Assembly (NCBI RefSeq): GCF_036327775.1
Contig: NZ_CP109598.1
Location: 5,158,001-5,222,000, forward strand
DNA from: Streptomyces sp. NBC_01498
Lineage (GTDB): Bacteria > Actinomycetota > Actinomycetes > Streptomycetales > Streptomycetaceae
Direction of reading: 5' to 3'
Length of the DNA stretch: 64,000 bases
In this document: piece by piece, positions 1-9,551 of the stretch
Layout: each line of letters opens with the position of its first letter
Numbering within the stretch: position 1 is the first letter of the stretch
Made by a program: the position numbers and the translations under genes
Notes under the pieces: generated by a model
Seen by the model: only the letters and a program-made list of their open reading frames with translations
Told to the model about the DNA's origin: nothing
Databases searched by the model: none

Positions 1-75
1 GAGCCTCCCCCCTTTCGCCATCACGCTCCGTGCGGGACGCTCACAGATGGCGGCAGCGTAACGAGGAGGCATCAA

Positions 76-1362
76 GTGGTCGACGCACATCGGACATTCG
101 TCATCGTCGGCGGCGGGCTGGCCGGGGCGAAGGCCGCGGAAACCCTCCGCTCCGACGGATTCACCGGCCGAGTGATCGTCATCGGGGACGAGGGAGACCA
201 CCCCTACGAACGCCCCCCGCTGTCCAAGGGCTATCTGACCGGCAAGGAGGAACGCGACAGCGTCCACGTCCACGACGCCGCCTGGTACGCCCAGAACCGG
301 GTCGAGCTCCACCTCGGCCAGACCGTCACCGGCATCGACCGCGACACCCGCTGCGTCCACCTCGGCGACGGCACCTCCGTGCGCTACGACAAACTGCTCC
401 TGGCCACCGGCTCCGAACCCCGCCGCCTCGACATCCCCGGCACCGACCTCGCGGGCGTCCACCATCTGCGCCGCCTCGCCCACGCCGACCGGCTGCGGCA
501 GGTCCTCACCACCCTCGGCCGCGACAACGGCCATCTGGTCGTCGCCGGCGGCGGCTGGATCGGTCTGGAGGTGGCCGCCGCGGCCCGTGGTTACGGCGCC
601 GAGGTCACCGTCGTCGAGCCGTACCCCACCCCGCTGCACCAGGTCGTCGGCCCCGAACTGGGCGAGTTCTTCACCGAACTGCACACCGGTCACGGCGTCC
701 GGTTCCACTTCGGCGCCCGGCTCACCGAGATCGTCGGCCAGGACGGGATGGTGCTGGCCGTGCGGACCGACGACGGCGAGGAGCACCCGGCGCACGACGT
801 GCTCGCCGCGATCGGCGCCGCGCCCCGCACCGGCCTCGCCGAGGCCGCCGGACTCGACATGATCGGCCGCGAGGAGGGCGGCGGCATCGCCGTCGACCTC
901 GCCCTGCGCACCTCCGACCCGGACATCTACGCCGCCGGGGACGTGGCCTCCGTGCCGTACACGCTCCCCGGCACCGACCTGCCGACGGACCGGCTGCGCG
1001 TCGAGCACTGGGCCAACGCGCTCAACGGCGGTCCCGCCGCCGCCCGTTCGATGCTCGGCCAGGACGTGACGTACGACCGGGTGCCGTACTTCTTCTCCGA
1101 CCAGTACGACCTGGGCCTGGAGTACTCGGGCTGGGCCCCGCCCGGCAGCTACGACCAGGTGGTCGTGCGCGGCGACGCGGGAAAGCGCGAGTTCATCGCC
1201 TTCTGGCTCAAGGACCGCCGGGTGCTCGCCGGGATGAACGTCAACGTGTGGGACGTCACCGGCGACATCCAGCGGCTCATCCGCTCCGGCGCCCGGCTCG
1301 ACCTCGACGCGCTCACCGACCCGGCGGCCCCGCTGGACACCCTCGGCACCTCCGGCGGCTGA
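76..1362 (+). CDS. FAD-dependent ferredoxin-type NAD(P)H reductase
   Basis: A 428-residue flavoprotein of the rubredoxin/ferredoxin reductase class, which passes electrons from NAD(P)H through FAD to a small iron-sulfur partner. The N-terminal FAD site VIVGGGLAGAKAAETL (about residues 10-26), the central dinucleotide site VVAGGGWIGLEVAAAA (about 155-170) and the second FAD motif IYAAGDVA (about 288-295) are all visible, followed by a C-terminal reductase dimer domain. The GTG start is chosen because a good ribosome site (GAGGAGG) lies 7 bases upstream. No ferredoxin or P450 gene is adjacent, so the redox partner cannot be inferred from context. Family is secure; substrate is unknown. Confidence 0.9.
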   Translation: MVDAHRTFVIVGGGLAGAKAAETLRSDGFTGRVIVIGDEGDHPYERPPLSKGYLTGKEERDSVHVHDAAWYAQNRVELHLGQTVTGIDRDTRCVHLGDGTSVRYDKLLLATGSEPRRLDIPGTDLAGVHHLRRLAHADRLRQVLTTLGRDNGHLVVAGGGWIGLEVAAAARGYGAEVTVVEPYPTPLHQVVGPELGEFFTELHTGHGVRFHFGARLTEIVGQDGMVLAVRTDDGEEHPAHDVLAAIGAAPRTGLAEAAGLDMIGREEGGGIAVDLALRTSDPDIYAAGDVASVPYTLPGTDLPTDRLRVEHWANALNGGPAAARSMLGQDVTYDRVPYFFSDQYDLGLEYSGWAPPGSYDQVVVRGDAGKREFIAFWLKDRRVLAGMNVNVWDVTGDIQRLIRSGARLDLDALTDPAAPLDTLGTSGG

Positions 1363-1523
1363 GCGGCCGGGGCCGGCCGGGGCCGGTCGGGGGCAGCCGG
1401 GGGCGGTCGGCCCGGACGGGCATACGGAACCGGTCCCGGTGACCGGCCCACGGGATCGGTCGCCGGGACCGGTCACCGGGACGGGCGTACGCGACTGTCG
1501 GCGCACCCCCGTAGAATCCTGGC

Positions 1524-3449
1524 GTGGCGGGCAGGATCAACGACGACGACGTGAAGGTGGTTCGGGACGCGGTCCCGATCGACTCCGTCGTGTCCGAGTA
1601 TCTGCAACTGCGCCCGGCCGGCGGCGGCAATCTGAAGGGCCTGTGCCCCTTCCACGACGAGAAGTCCCCGTCCTTCCAGGTCAGTCCGAGCAAGGGTCTC
1701 TTCCACTGCTTCGGCTGCCAGGAGGGCGGGGACACCATCGCCTTCGTGATGAAGATCGACCATCTCTCCTTCTCCGAGACGGTCGAGCGCCTCGCCGCCA
1801 GGGCGGGCATCACCCTGCGCTACGAGGACGGCGGGTACAACCCCTCCCACCAGCGCGGCGAGCGCATCCGCCTGGTGGAGGCGCACCAGGCGGCGGCCGA
1901 GTTCTACGTGGAACGGCTGGGCGGCGAGGAGGCCGGGATCGGCCGCCAGTTCCTCGCCGAACGGGGCTTCGACCAGGCGGCGGCCGAGCACTTCGGCGTG
2001 GGCTACAGCCCGGCCGGCTGGGACCATCTGACCCGCTACCTGCGCGGAAAGGGCTTCAGCGACAAGGAGTTGCTGCTCGCCGGGCTCGCCCAGGACGGCC
2101 GCCGGGGCCCGATCGACCGTTTCCGCGGCCGGCTGATGTGGCCCATCCGCGACATCTCGGGCGATGTCGTCGGCTTCGGCGCACGCAAACTGCGCGACGA
2201 CGACAACGGGCCGAAGTATCTGAACACCCCGGACACCGCGATCTACAAGAAGTCGCAGGTGCTGTACGGGGTGGACCTGGCCAAGAAGGACATCGCCAAG
2301 GCCAGCCGCGCGGTGGTGGTCGAGGGGTACACGGACGTGATGGCCTGCCATCTGGCGGGCATCACCACCGCCATCGCCACCTGCGGCACGGCGTTCGGCA
2401 CCGACCACATCAAGATCCTGCGCCGTCTGCTGATGGACAACGGCAGCGCGCGGGTGATCTTCACCTTCGACGGTGACGCGGCGGGCCAGAAGGCAGCGCT
2501 GCGCGCCTTCGAGGACGACCAGAAGTTCGCCGCTGAGACCTACATCGCCATCGCCCCCGACGGCATGGACCCGTGCGAACTGCGGCTCAACAAGGGCGAC
2601 GCGGCCGTCCAGGACCTGGTGGAGCCGCGTACCCCGCTCTTCGAGTTCGCGATCCGCCAGATCGTCTCCCGGTACGACCTGGAGACCCCGGCGGGCCGCG
2701 CCTCCGCGCTGGACGAGGCCGGCCCCATCGTGGCCCGGATCAAGAACGGCGCCTCGCAGCACGAGGTCGCCGTCCAGCTCGCCGGCATCCTCGGCATCCT
2801 GGACACCCAGTTCGTGGTCAAACGCGTGGCGCAGATGGCCCGTTGGGCGCGCGACCGGGGCGGACGCGGACCGGCCGGACCGGCGTCCGAGCGCGGCGGC
2901 AGGCCGGGCGGACCGGCGTCCGCGTACGACTCCGCAGGCACCTCCGCCTCCTCCTCCGGCCCCGCGCTCAACCTCCGCAGCCCCGCCCACCGCACCGAGC
3001 GCGAGCTCCTGAAGCTCGCCCTCCAGCGCCCGGAGCTGGTCTCCCCGGCCTTCGACGCGTACGGCGTGGACGAGTTCACCGCCCCGCCCTACGCGGCCGT
3101 CCGCCGCGCCGTCGAGGACGCGGGCGGCGCCGAGCGGGGCACGGCCTCCGCGCCGGAGTATCTGGCCGGGGTCCGGGAGGCCGCGCCGAACGACGCCGTG
3201 CGCGCGCTGGTCACGGAGCTGGCGGTGGAGGTCTTCCACGGCAAGACGATCGACGAGGCGTACGCGGGGGAGCAGCTGGTACGGGTCCGGCTGCGGGCCG
3301 TCGACATCCGGATCCACGAGGTGACGGGCACGCTGGCCCGGCTGGGATCGGGCCAGGACCCGGAGCGGCAGCAGGCGGTGCAGAACGAGCTGTGGGTGCT
3401 CCAGCAGTACCGCCAGTCCCTGCGCAACAGCGGCGCCGCGGCCCTCTGA
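1524..3449 (+). CDS. dnaG: DNA primase DnaG
   Basis: Full-length 641-residue bacterial primase, which makes RNA primers at the replication fork. The N-terminal CHC2 zinc finger is intact (C41, H44, C62, C65). The TOPRIM catalytic core is seen as VVVEGYTDVMA and the acidic FDGDAAGQKA motif. The C-terminal third, after a Gly/Pro-rich linker (about residues 440-480), is the DnaB-binding domain. GTG start; the N-terminus MAGRINDDDVK is typical of Streptomyces DnaG. The gene sits just upstream of a principal-type sigma factor gene, as at the dnaG-hrdA locus of Streptomyces. Confidence 0.97.
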   Translation: MAGRINDDDVKVVRDAVPIDSVVSEYLQLRPAGGGNLKGLCPFHDEKSPSFQVSPSKGLFHCFGCQEGGDTIAFVMKIDHLSFSETVERLAARAGITLRYEDGGYNPSHQRGERIRLVEAHQAAAEFYVERLGGEEAGIGRQFLAERGFDQAAAEHFGVGYSPAGWDHLTRYLRGKGFSDKELLLAGLAQDGRRGPIDRFRGRLMWPIRDISGDVVGFGARKLRDDDNGPKYLNTPDTAIYKKSQVLYGVDLAKKDIAKASRAVVVEGYTDVMACHLAGITTAIATCGTAFGTDHIKILRRLLMDNGSARVIFTFDGDAAGQKAALRAFEDDQKFAAETYIAIAPDGMDPCELRLNKGDAAVQDLVEPRTPLFEFAIRQIVSRYDLETPAGRASALDEAGPIVARIKNGASQHEVAVQLAGILGILDTQFVVKRVAQMARWARDRGGRGPAGPASERGGRPGGPASAYDSAGTSASSSGPALNLRSPAHRTERELLKLALQRPELVSPAFDAYGVDEFTAPPYAAVRRAVEDAGGAERGTASAPEYLAGVREAAPNDAVRALVTELAVEVFHGKTIDEAYAGEQLVRVRLRAVDIRIHEVTGTLARLGSGQDPERQQAVQNELWVLQQYRQSLRNSGAAAL

Positions 3450-3784
3450 CGGTGGTCCGCCGGACCGCCGGGCACGGCTCGACCACCTCCGCCGTCCCTT
3501 CCGGCCCACCCGCCCCGACTCCCGCCGTTTCAAACATTCTCCGGTAACCGCCCGGTTACGCACGGGACTCAGAAAGTCCACGCACACCCCTCGTGGCGGC
3601 CGTGTGTGGTACGCCACACTGGCTGCGGTGCCTGTGTTCTCGGAGCGTGGCCGGCCCACCCACCGTGGGCCTCTCACCCCCCGCGGATCCGCTCATCGTG
3701 TACGGGACCGACGGCGGCCCGGCCGCCCACGTCCCGCTGCCGCACACCCCCGATCCGGCAGCGATCACCCTGGAGGCCGCGCCC
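3450..3784. other. dnaG-sigma factor intergenic region
   Basis: About 335 bp without a supported gene once the sigma factor start is moved to 3785. It contains a short perfect inverted repeat (GTAACCG, 2-nt loop, CGGTTAC at 3544-3559) that could be an operator or a weak stem. The sigma frame stays open back to 3593, but there is no convincing ribosome site there. Confidence 0.5.
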
Positions 3785-4921
3785 GTGCAGAGCCAGACCC
3801 CGACCCTGACCGAGTCCCTCACGACGTCGCCGGCCGACACCGGCCTGGCGCCGGGGATTCCCTCGCAGAGCCGCGCCGCGCACCACCCCGAGACGGTCCC
3901 GGCCGCCGGGCCCGTGCCGGGCGCGTTCCCGGAGATCGTCGTCGAGGACCCGGTGCGTCTCCACGAGATCCCGGACCGCTCCGGTCCGCGCGGCAGGGCC
4001 GACAGCGCCGGGCCCTCCTCCGACCTCTTCCGGCAGTATCTGCGCGAGATCGGACGCATCCAACTGCTCACCGCCGTCGAGGAGGTGGAGCTCGCACGCC
4101 GCGTCGAGGCGGGCCTGTTCGCCGAGGAGAAGCTGGGCACCACCCCCGACCTGGACTCCCGGCTCGCCCTCGATCTCGACCGGCTCGTGGTGCTCGGCCG
4201 GATGGCCAAACGCCGGCTGATCGAGGCGAACCTGCGGCTCGTGGTCTCCGTCGCCAAGCGCTACGTCGGCCGCGGACTGACGATGCTCGACCTCGTCCAG
4301 GAGGGCAATCTCGGTCTGATCCGGGCCGTGGAGAAGTTCGACTACGCGCGCGGCTACAAGTTCTCCACGTACGCCACGTGGTGGATCCGCCAGGCGATGT
4401 CCCGCGCCCTCGCCGACCAGGCCCGGACGATCCGGGTCCCCGTCCATGTGGTCGAGCTGATCAACCGGGTCGTCCGCGTCCAGCGCCGCATGCTCCAGGA
4501 ACGCGGCTACGAACCGACCCACGAAGAGGTCGCCGCCCAGCTGGACCTGACCGCCGAACGCGTCGGCGAAGTGCTGCGGCTCGCCCAGGAACCCGTCTCC
4601 CTGCACGCCCCGGTGGGGGAGGAGGACGACGTCGCGTTCGGCGACCTGATCGAGGACGGCGACGCGGCCTCCCCCGTGGAGTCGGCGGCCTTCCTGCTGC
4701 TCCGCGAACATCTGGAGGTGGTCCTCTCCACCCTGGGCGAGCGCGAACGCAAGGTCGTCCAGCTCCGCTACGGCCTGGCGGACGGCCGCCCGCGCACGCT
4801 GGAGGAGATCGGCGGGATCTTCGGCGTGACCCGCGAACGCATCCGGCAGATCGAGTCCAAGACCCTCGGCAAACTGCGCGACCACGCCTTCGCGGACCAA
4901 CTCCGCGGCTACCTCGACTGA
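3785..4921 (+). CDS. hrdA: Principal-type RNA polymerase sigma factor (HrdA-like)
   Basis: Sigma-70 family factor of about 378 residues. Region 1.2 ([17 protein letters not shown]), regions 2.1-2.4 ([20 protein letters not shown], then [18 protein letters not shown]), region 3 and region 4.2 ([18 protein letters not shown]) are all intact. It should recruit core polymerase to housekeeping-like promoters. The start is set at the GTG at 3785 because GGAGG lies 8 bases upstream; the frame could also open at 3593. The name hrdA rests on location next to dnaG and the paired ABC exporter, the arrangement I recall for S. coelicolor hrdA; sequence alone does not separate HrdA from HrdB, HrdC or HrdD. 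HrdB usually has a long acidic N-terminal extension, which is absent here. Confidence 0.85.
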   Translation: MQSQTPTLTESLTTSPADTGLAPGIPSQSRAAHHPETVPAAGPVPGAFPEIVVEDPVRLHEIPDRSGPRGRADSAGPSSDLFRQYLREIGRIQLLTAVEEVELARRVEAGLFAEEKLGTTPDLDSRLALDLDRLVVLGRMAKRRLIEANLRLVVSVAKRYVGRGLTMLDLVQEGNLGLIRAVEKFDYARGYKFSTYATWWIRQAMSRALADQARTIRVPVHVVELINRVVRVQRRMLQERGYEPTHEEVAAQLDLTAERVGEVLRLAQEPVSLHAPVGEEDDVAFGDLIEDGDAASPVESAAFLLLREHLEVVLSTLGERERKVVQLRYGLADGRPRTLEEIGGIFGVTRERIRQIESKTLGKLRDHAFADQLRGYLD

Positions 4922-5670
4922 CCGCCCCCGCCCGCCTCACCCGTCCCGCGCCACCGGCCCCGGCCACCGGCCGGGACGGGCTTCACGGGCGGGACCCGGA
5001 CCTGGGTGGTACCCGGACCTGGGTGGTACCCAGGCCCTGGCGGGGCGGGGCGGGGCGGGGCGGTACCCGCATCTGGGCGCGGCGAGACCCGGACGGGGCG
5101 GAACCCCGATCCGGGCAGGATCCGGACCGGACGGACCCGTGCCCGGTTGGGACGAGATCCCGAACCGGGCGGATCCGGGCCCGGACGGTCCCGGGCCCGT
5201 ACCCGGCCAGGACGGACCCGGACGTGGGCGGTACCCGCGTCTGGGCGCGGCGAGACCCGGCCGGGACGGAACCCCGAACCGGGCAGGATCCGGGCCCCGG
5301 CGGGCCCGGGCAGGAACCGAGCGGACCCGGGGGCCCGAACCCGGCCGGGACGGACCCGGACCTGGGCGGCGCAAGATCCGGATGGGACGAGACCCCGATC
5401 CGGGCAGGATCCGGACCGGACGGAACCGGGCTCGGACGGTCCCGGGCCCGTACCTGGCCAGGACAGACCCGGACGTGGGCGGTACCCGCATCTGGGCACG
5501 GCGAGACCCGGCCGGGGCGGACCCGGACCTGGGCGGCGCAAGATCCGGATGGGACGAGACCCCGATCCGGGCAGGATCCGGACCGGACGGTCCCGAGTAC
5601 CGTCCGGGCCCGTACCCGGCCGGGACGGACCTGGGCCCGGACGGTAGCCGGGCCCGCACCCCGCCAGGAC
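4922..5670. repeat. GC-rich higher-order repeat block between convergent genes
   Basis: Non-coding block made of variants of short units such as GACCCGGACCTGGGCGG and GATCCGGGCAGGATCCGGAC. Two longer duplications stand out: 5182-5269 recurs at 5433-5520 (offset 251), and 5339-5423 recurs at 5506-5590 (offset 167, about one mismatch). A GGGGC tandem run lies near 5040-5061. Reading frames are open in several phases only because the repeats lack stops. It sits between the converging sigma factor and ABC exporter genes, so it may act in termination. Confidence 0.8.
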
Positions 5671-7605
5671 CTAGTCCACCTCCGCGACCGCCTGGGCGAA
5701 CTGGGCCGCGTACAGCCGCGCGTAGGCGCCCTCCGCCGCCAGCAGCCCCTCGTGCGTGCCCTGTTCGACGATCGCGCCGCTCTCCATCACCAGGATCACG
5801 TCCGCGTCCCTGATCGTGGACAGCCGGTGCGCGATCACGAAACTCGTCCGCCCGTGCGCCAGTTGGGCCATCGCCTTCTGGATCAGCACCTCGGTCCGGG
5901 TGTCCACCGAGCTCGTCGCCTCGTCCAGCACCAGGATCAGCGGATCCGACAGGAACGCCCGCGCGATCGTGATGAGCTGCTTCTCGCCCGCGCTGACCCC
6001 CGTCCCCTCGTCGTCGATCACCGTCTCGTACCCGTCGGGCAGCGTGCGTATGAACCGGTCCGCGTGGGCCGCCCGCGCCGCCTCCTCGATCTCCTCGCGG
6101 CCGACCTCGCGCGCGGCGCCGTACGCGATGTTCTCCGCGATCGTGCCGCCGAACAGCCAGGTGTCCTGGAGGACCATGCCGATGCGCGAGCGGAGATCCT
6201 CCCGCGCGATGGTGGCGATGTCGATGTCGTCCAGACGTATTCGCCCGGCCGTCACCTCGTAGAACCGCATCAGCAGGTTGACCAGCGTCGTCTTGCCCGC
6301 GCCCGTCGGGCCGACGATCGCCACTGTCTGCCCCGGCTCCACCGACAGCGACAGATCGTCGATGAGCGGCTTCTCCGGCTCGTAGCGGAACGCCACACCC
6401 TCCAGCGACACCCGCCCCCGCAGCTCGTGGGGCCGCTCGGCCCGGGGAGCGTCCTTCTCCTGCTCGTCCGCGTCCAGCAGTTCGAAGATCCGCTCGGCGG
6501 ACGCCACCCCGGACTGGACGAGGTTGGCCATCGACGCCACCTGCGTCAGCGGCATCGAGAACTGCCGCGAGTACTGGATGAACGCCTGCACATCACCGAT
6601 GGACAGCGTGCCCGACGCGACGCGCAGCCCGCCGACCACCGCCACCAGCACATAGTTGAGATTGGATATGAAGAACATCAGCGGCTGCATGACCCCGCTG
6701 TTGAACTGGGCCTTGAAGCCCGCCTCGTACAGCGCCTCGTTCTGCTCCTGGAACGCCCGCGCCGACTCGTCCTGCCGCCCGAAGACCTTCACCAGGGCGT
6801 GCCCCGTGTACATCTCCTCGACATGGCCGTTGAGGGTGCCCGTGGACTTCCACTGCTGCACGAAGTGCGGCTGTGAGAGCTTGCCGATCTTCGTCGCCAC
6901 CAGCACCGACAGCGGCACGGTCACCAGTGCGACCAGCGCCAGCAGCGGCGAGATCCACAGCATCATGCCCAGCACGCCGACGATCGTCAGCAGGGAGTTG
7001 ATGAGCTGCCCCATCGTCTGCTGGAGCGTCTGGGAGATGTTGTCGACATCGTTCGTCGCCCGGCTCAGCACCTCGCCGCGCTGCTGGCGGTCGAAGTACG
7101 ACAGCGGCAGCCGCGACAGCTTTGCCTGTACGTCCTCGCGCATCCGGTAGACGGTGTGATTGATGACCCGGATCGACAGCCGGGTCGACACCAGCATCAG
7201 CAGCCCCGCCGCGACATACACCGCCAGCGCCACCAGCAGGACCCGGCCCACCGCGTCGAAGTCGATGCCCTGCCCCGGTGTGAAGTCCACCCCGGAGAGC
7301 AGGTCGGCGAGCCCGTTGTCGCCGTCCTCCCGCAGCCGGGAGACCGTCTCCGCCTTGCTGGCACCTTCCGGCGTCTGCCGGCCGACGATGCCCGCGAAGA
7401 TCAGGTCGGTCGCCGAGCCGAGGATCTTCGGACCGACCACCGAGGCCGCGACGCTCAGCACACCGGCGAAGAGCATCCACCACAGGGTGGTCTTCTCCCG
7501 GGTCAGCTGACGCAGCAGCCGTTTGCTCGACCCCTTGAAATCCATCGACCGCTGCGTGGGAGCTCCCGCGCCCGCGGCCATCGCGCGTCCACCAGGACCG
7601 CTCAT
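5671..7605 (-). CDS. ABC exporter half-transporter, catalytically complete subunit
   Basis: A 644-residue fused membrane and ATPase protein of the multidrug/lipid exporter class. Six transmembrane segments precede the nucleotide-binding domain with Walker A (VAIVGPTGAGKTTLVN), signature VSAGEKQ and Walker B with a catalytic Glu (LILVLDEATSSVD). The start codon overlaps the stop of the upstream partner by one base (TGATG), so the two are translationally coupled and likely form a heterodimer. The signature VSAGE departs from the usual VSGGQ, as is common in one half of asymmetric exporters. Substrate is unknown. Confidence 0.93.
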   Translation of the reverse strand: MSGPGGRAMAAGAGAPTQRSMDFKGSSKRLLRQLTREKTTLWWMLFAGVLSVAASVVGPKILGSATDLIFAGIVGRQTPEGASKAETVSRLREDGDNGLADLLSGVDFTPGQGIDFDAVGRVLLVALAVYVAAGLLMLVSTRLSIRVINHTVYRMREDVQAKLSRLPLSYFDRQQRGEVLSRATNDVDNISQTLQQTMGQLINSLLTIVGVLGMMLWISPLLALVALVTVPLSVLVATKIGKLSQPHFVQQWKSTGTLNGHVEEMYTGHALVKVFGRQDESARAFQEQNEALYEAGFKAQFNSGVMQPLMFFISNLNYVLVAVVGGLRVASGTLSIGDVQAFIQYSRQFSMPLTQVASMANLVQSGVASAERIFELLDADEQEKDAPRAERPHELRGRVSLEGVAFRYEPEKPLIDDLSLSVEPGQTVAIVGPTGAGKTTLVNLLMRFYEVTAGRIRLDDIDIATIAREDLRSRIGMVLQDTWLFGGTIAENIAYGAAREVGREEIEEAARAAHADRFIRTLPDGYETVIDDEGTGVSAGEKQLITIARAFLSDPLILVLDEATSSVDTRTEVLIQKAMAQLAHGRTSFVIAHRLSTIRDADVILVMESGAIVEQGTHEGLLAAEGAYARLYAAQFAQAVAEVD

Positions 7606-9338
7606 CAGGCCGCCTCCGCCTCGGTCAGCTGGGAGAGCACGATCTCCCGATAGGTCTCATTTCCGGCCATCAGTTCGTGATGGCGTCCTTCACCGACCAC
7701 CCGGCCCTCGTCCATGACGATGATCCGGTCGGCGTCGCGGATGGTCGACACCCGCTGGGCGACGATCACCACCGTCGCCTCGGCGGTCTCCCGCGCCAGG
7801 GCGGCACGCAGCGCCGCGTCCGTCGCGTAGTCCAGGGCGGAGAACGAGTCGTCGAACAGATAGATCTCCGGCCGCTGCACCAGCGTGCGCGCGATGGCGA
7901 GGCGCTGGCGCTGCCCGCCGGAGACGTTCGTGCCGCCCTGCGCGATCGGCGCGTCCAACCCGCCCTCCAGCGCGGTGACGAACTCCTTGGCCTGCGCGAT
8001 CTCCAGCGCGTGCCACAGCTCCTCGTCGGTCGCGTCCGGCTTGCCGTACCGCAGATTCGTCGCCACCGTCCCGGAGAACAGATAGGGCTTCTGCGGCACC
8101 AGACCGACCGTCCCGGCCAGCAGGGCCGGGTCCAGACCCCGTACGTCCTCGCCGTCCACCAGGACCTCGCCGGCGGTCGCGTCGACCAGCCGGGGCACCA
8201 GGCTCAGCAGGGTCGACTTACCGCTGCCCGTCGAGCCGATGACGGCGGTCGTCTCGCCCGGCCGCGCGGTCAGGGACACCTCACGGAGCACCGGCTCCTC
8301 GGCCCCCGGATAGCGGAACTCCGCGCCCCGCACCTCCAGATGACCGTGCCGGCGCAGCGTACGCACCGGGTCCTTCGGCGGTACGACACTGGACCGGGTG
8401 TCCAGCACTTCCTCGATGCGCTCCGCGCACACCTCGGCACGCGGCACCATCATGAACATGAAGGTGGCCATCATCACGGCCATCACGATCTGCATCAGAT
8501 AGGCGAGGAACGCGGTCAGCGCCCCGATCTGCATCCCGCCGCTGTCGATGCGCTGGGCACCGAACCAGACGACGGCCACCGACGACACGTTGACGATCGT
8601 CATCACGATCGGGAACATCAGCGCCATCAGCCGCCCGGTCGCCAACTGCATCTCGGTCAGCCCGGTGTTGGCCTCCTTGAACCGGCCCTTCTCGTACTCG
8701 TCGCGCACGAAGGCCCGGATCACGCGGTTGCCGGTGATCTGCTCGCGCAGCACCCGGTTCACCGTGTCGAGCCGCTCCTGCATGGTGCGGAACAGCGGGC
8801 GCATCCGTTTCACGATCAGACTGACGGCGATCCCGAGAACCGGTACGACGGCCAGCAGCACCGCCGACAGCGGCACGTCCTGCCCCAGCGCCATGACGAT
8901 GCCGCCGACGCACATGATCGGGGCCGACACCATGAGCGTGAACGACATCAGCACCAGCATCTGCACCTGCTGGACGTCGTTGGTCGTCCGCGTGATCAGC
9001 GAGGGCGCCCCGAACTGGCCGACCTCGCGCGCGGAGAAGCTCTGCACCCGGTCGAAGATCGCGGCCCGGACGTCACGCCCGAGGGCCGAGGCGGTACGCG
9101 CGCCGTAGTAGACGGCGCCTATCTGGCCGAGGACCTGCGCGACGCTGACGGCGATCATCAGACCGCCGAACCGGATGATGTAGCCCGTGTCCCCCGTGAC
9201 GACACCGTTGTCGATGATGTCGGCGTTGAGGGTGGGCAGATAGAGGCTGGCGCAGGTCTGAAGCAGCTGGAGCGCCACCAGCAGGACGATGGCCCCCCGG
9301 TAGGGGGCCAGATGGGTTCTCAGTAGTCGTAGCAGCAC
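7605..9338 (-). CDS. ABC exporter half-transporter, degenerate-site subunit
   Basis: First gene of the two-gene exporter operon, about 577 residues with a six-helix membrane domain followed by an ATPase domain. Walker A is AVIGSTGSGKSTLLS and the signature VSGGQRQRLAIA is canonical, but Walker B reads IYLFDDSFSALD: the catalytic Glu is replaced by Asp. That pattern is known from heterodimeric exporters with one non-hydrolysing site. The start is placed at the GTG at 9338, giving MLLRLLRTH; the frame is open to 9446, with an ATG at 9383 as another option, and no start has a strong ribosome site. Confidence 0.88.
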   Translation of the reverse strand: MLLRLLRTHLAPYRGAIVLLVALQLLQTCASLYLPTLNADIIDNGVVTGDTGYIIRFGGLMIAVSVAQVLGQIGAVYYGARTASALGRDVRAAIFDRVQSFSAREVGQFGAPSLITRTTNDVQQVQMLVLMSFTLMVSAPIMCVGGIVMALGQDVPLSAVLLAVVPVLGIAVSLIVKRMRPLFRTMQERLDTVNRVLREQITGNRVIRAFVRDEYEKGRFKEANTGLTEMQLATGRLMALMFPIVMTIVNVSSVAVVWFGAQRIDSGGMQIGALTAFLAYLMQIVMAVMMATFMFMMVPRAEVCAERIEEVLDTRSSVVPPKDPVRTLRRHGHLEVRGAEFRYPGAEEPVLREVSLTARPGETTAVIGSTGSGKSTLLSLVPRLVDATAGEVLVDGEDVRGLDPALLAGTVGLVPQKPYLFSGTVATNLRYGKPDATDEELWHALEIAQAKEFVTALEGGLDAPIAQGGTNVSGGQRQRLAIARTLVQRPEIYLFDDSFSALDYATDAALRAALARETAEATVVIVAQRVSTIRDADRIIVMDEGRVVGEGRHHELMAGNETYREIVLSQLTEAEAA

Positions 9339-9551
9339 GTGCTGTCTCTCGGGCTCGGCAAGATCGGAGGGGGTCGCCCCCATCCTGCGACACTCCGCCC
9401 GCCGGAACCCAAGGGTTTTCCACAAAGGACCGGTCAAGAACGACAATCAGCCCGGGACCTGCCTACATCTCCGGCCGGCACCCCCGCCCGGACCTCCCGC
9501 CGGTCGCCTCCGCGCCGACACGCTGACCGTCCCTCGCCGGCTTCCCCGCGT

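Noticed and set aside
1473..3677. Very long reading frame antisense to dnaG
   Set aside because: High GC keeps antisense frames open; it has no start with a ribosome site and no motifs, while the plus strand encodes an unmistakable primase.
3593..3784. N-terminal extension of the sigma factor to 3593
   Set aside because: No ribosome site and sequence unlike sigma regions; GGAGG is ideally placed before the GTG at 3785.
4937..5813. Repeat-rich protein-coding frames in the GC-rich block
   Set aside because: Open in several phases on both strands because the repeats lack stops; no ribosome site or codon bias.
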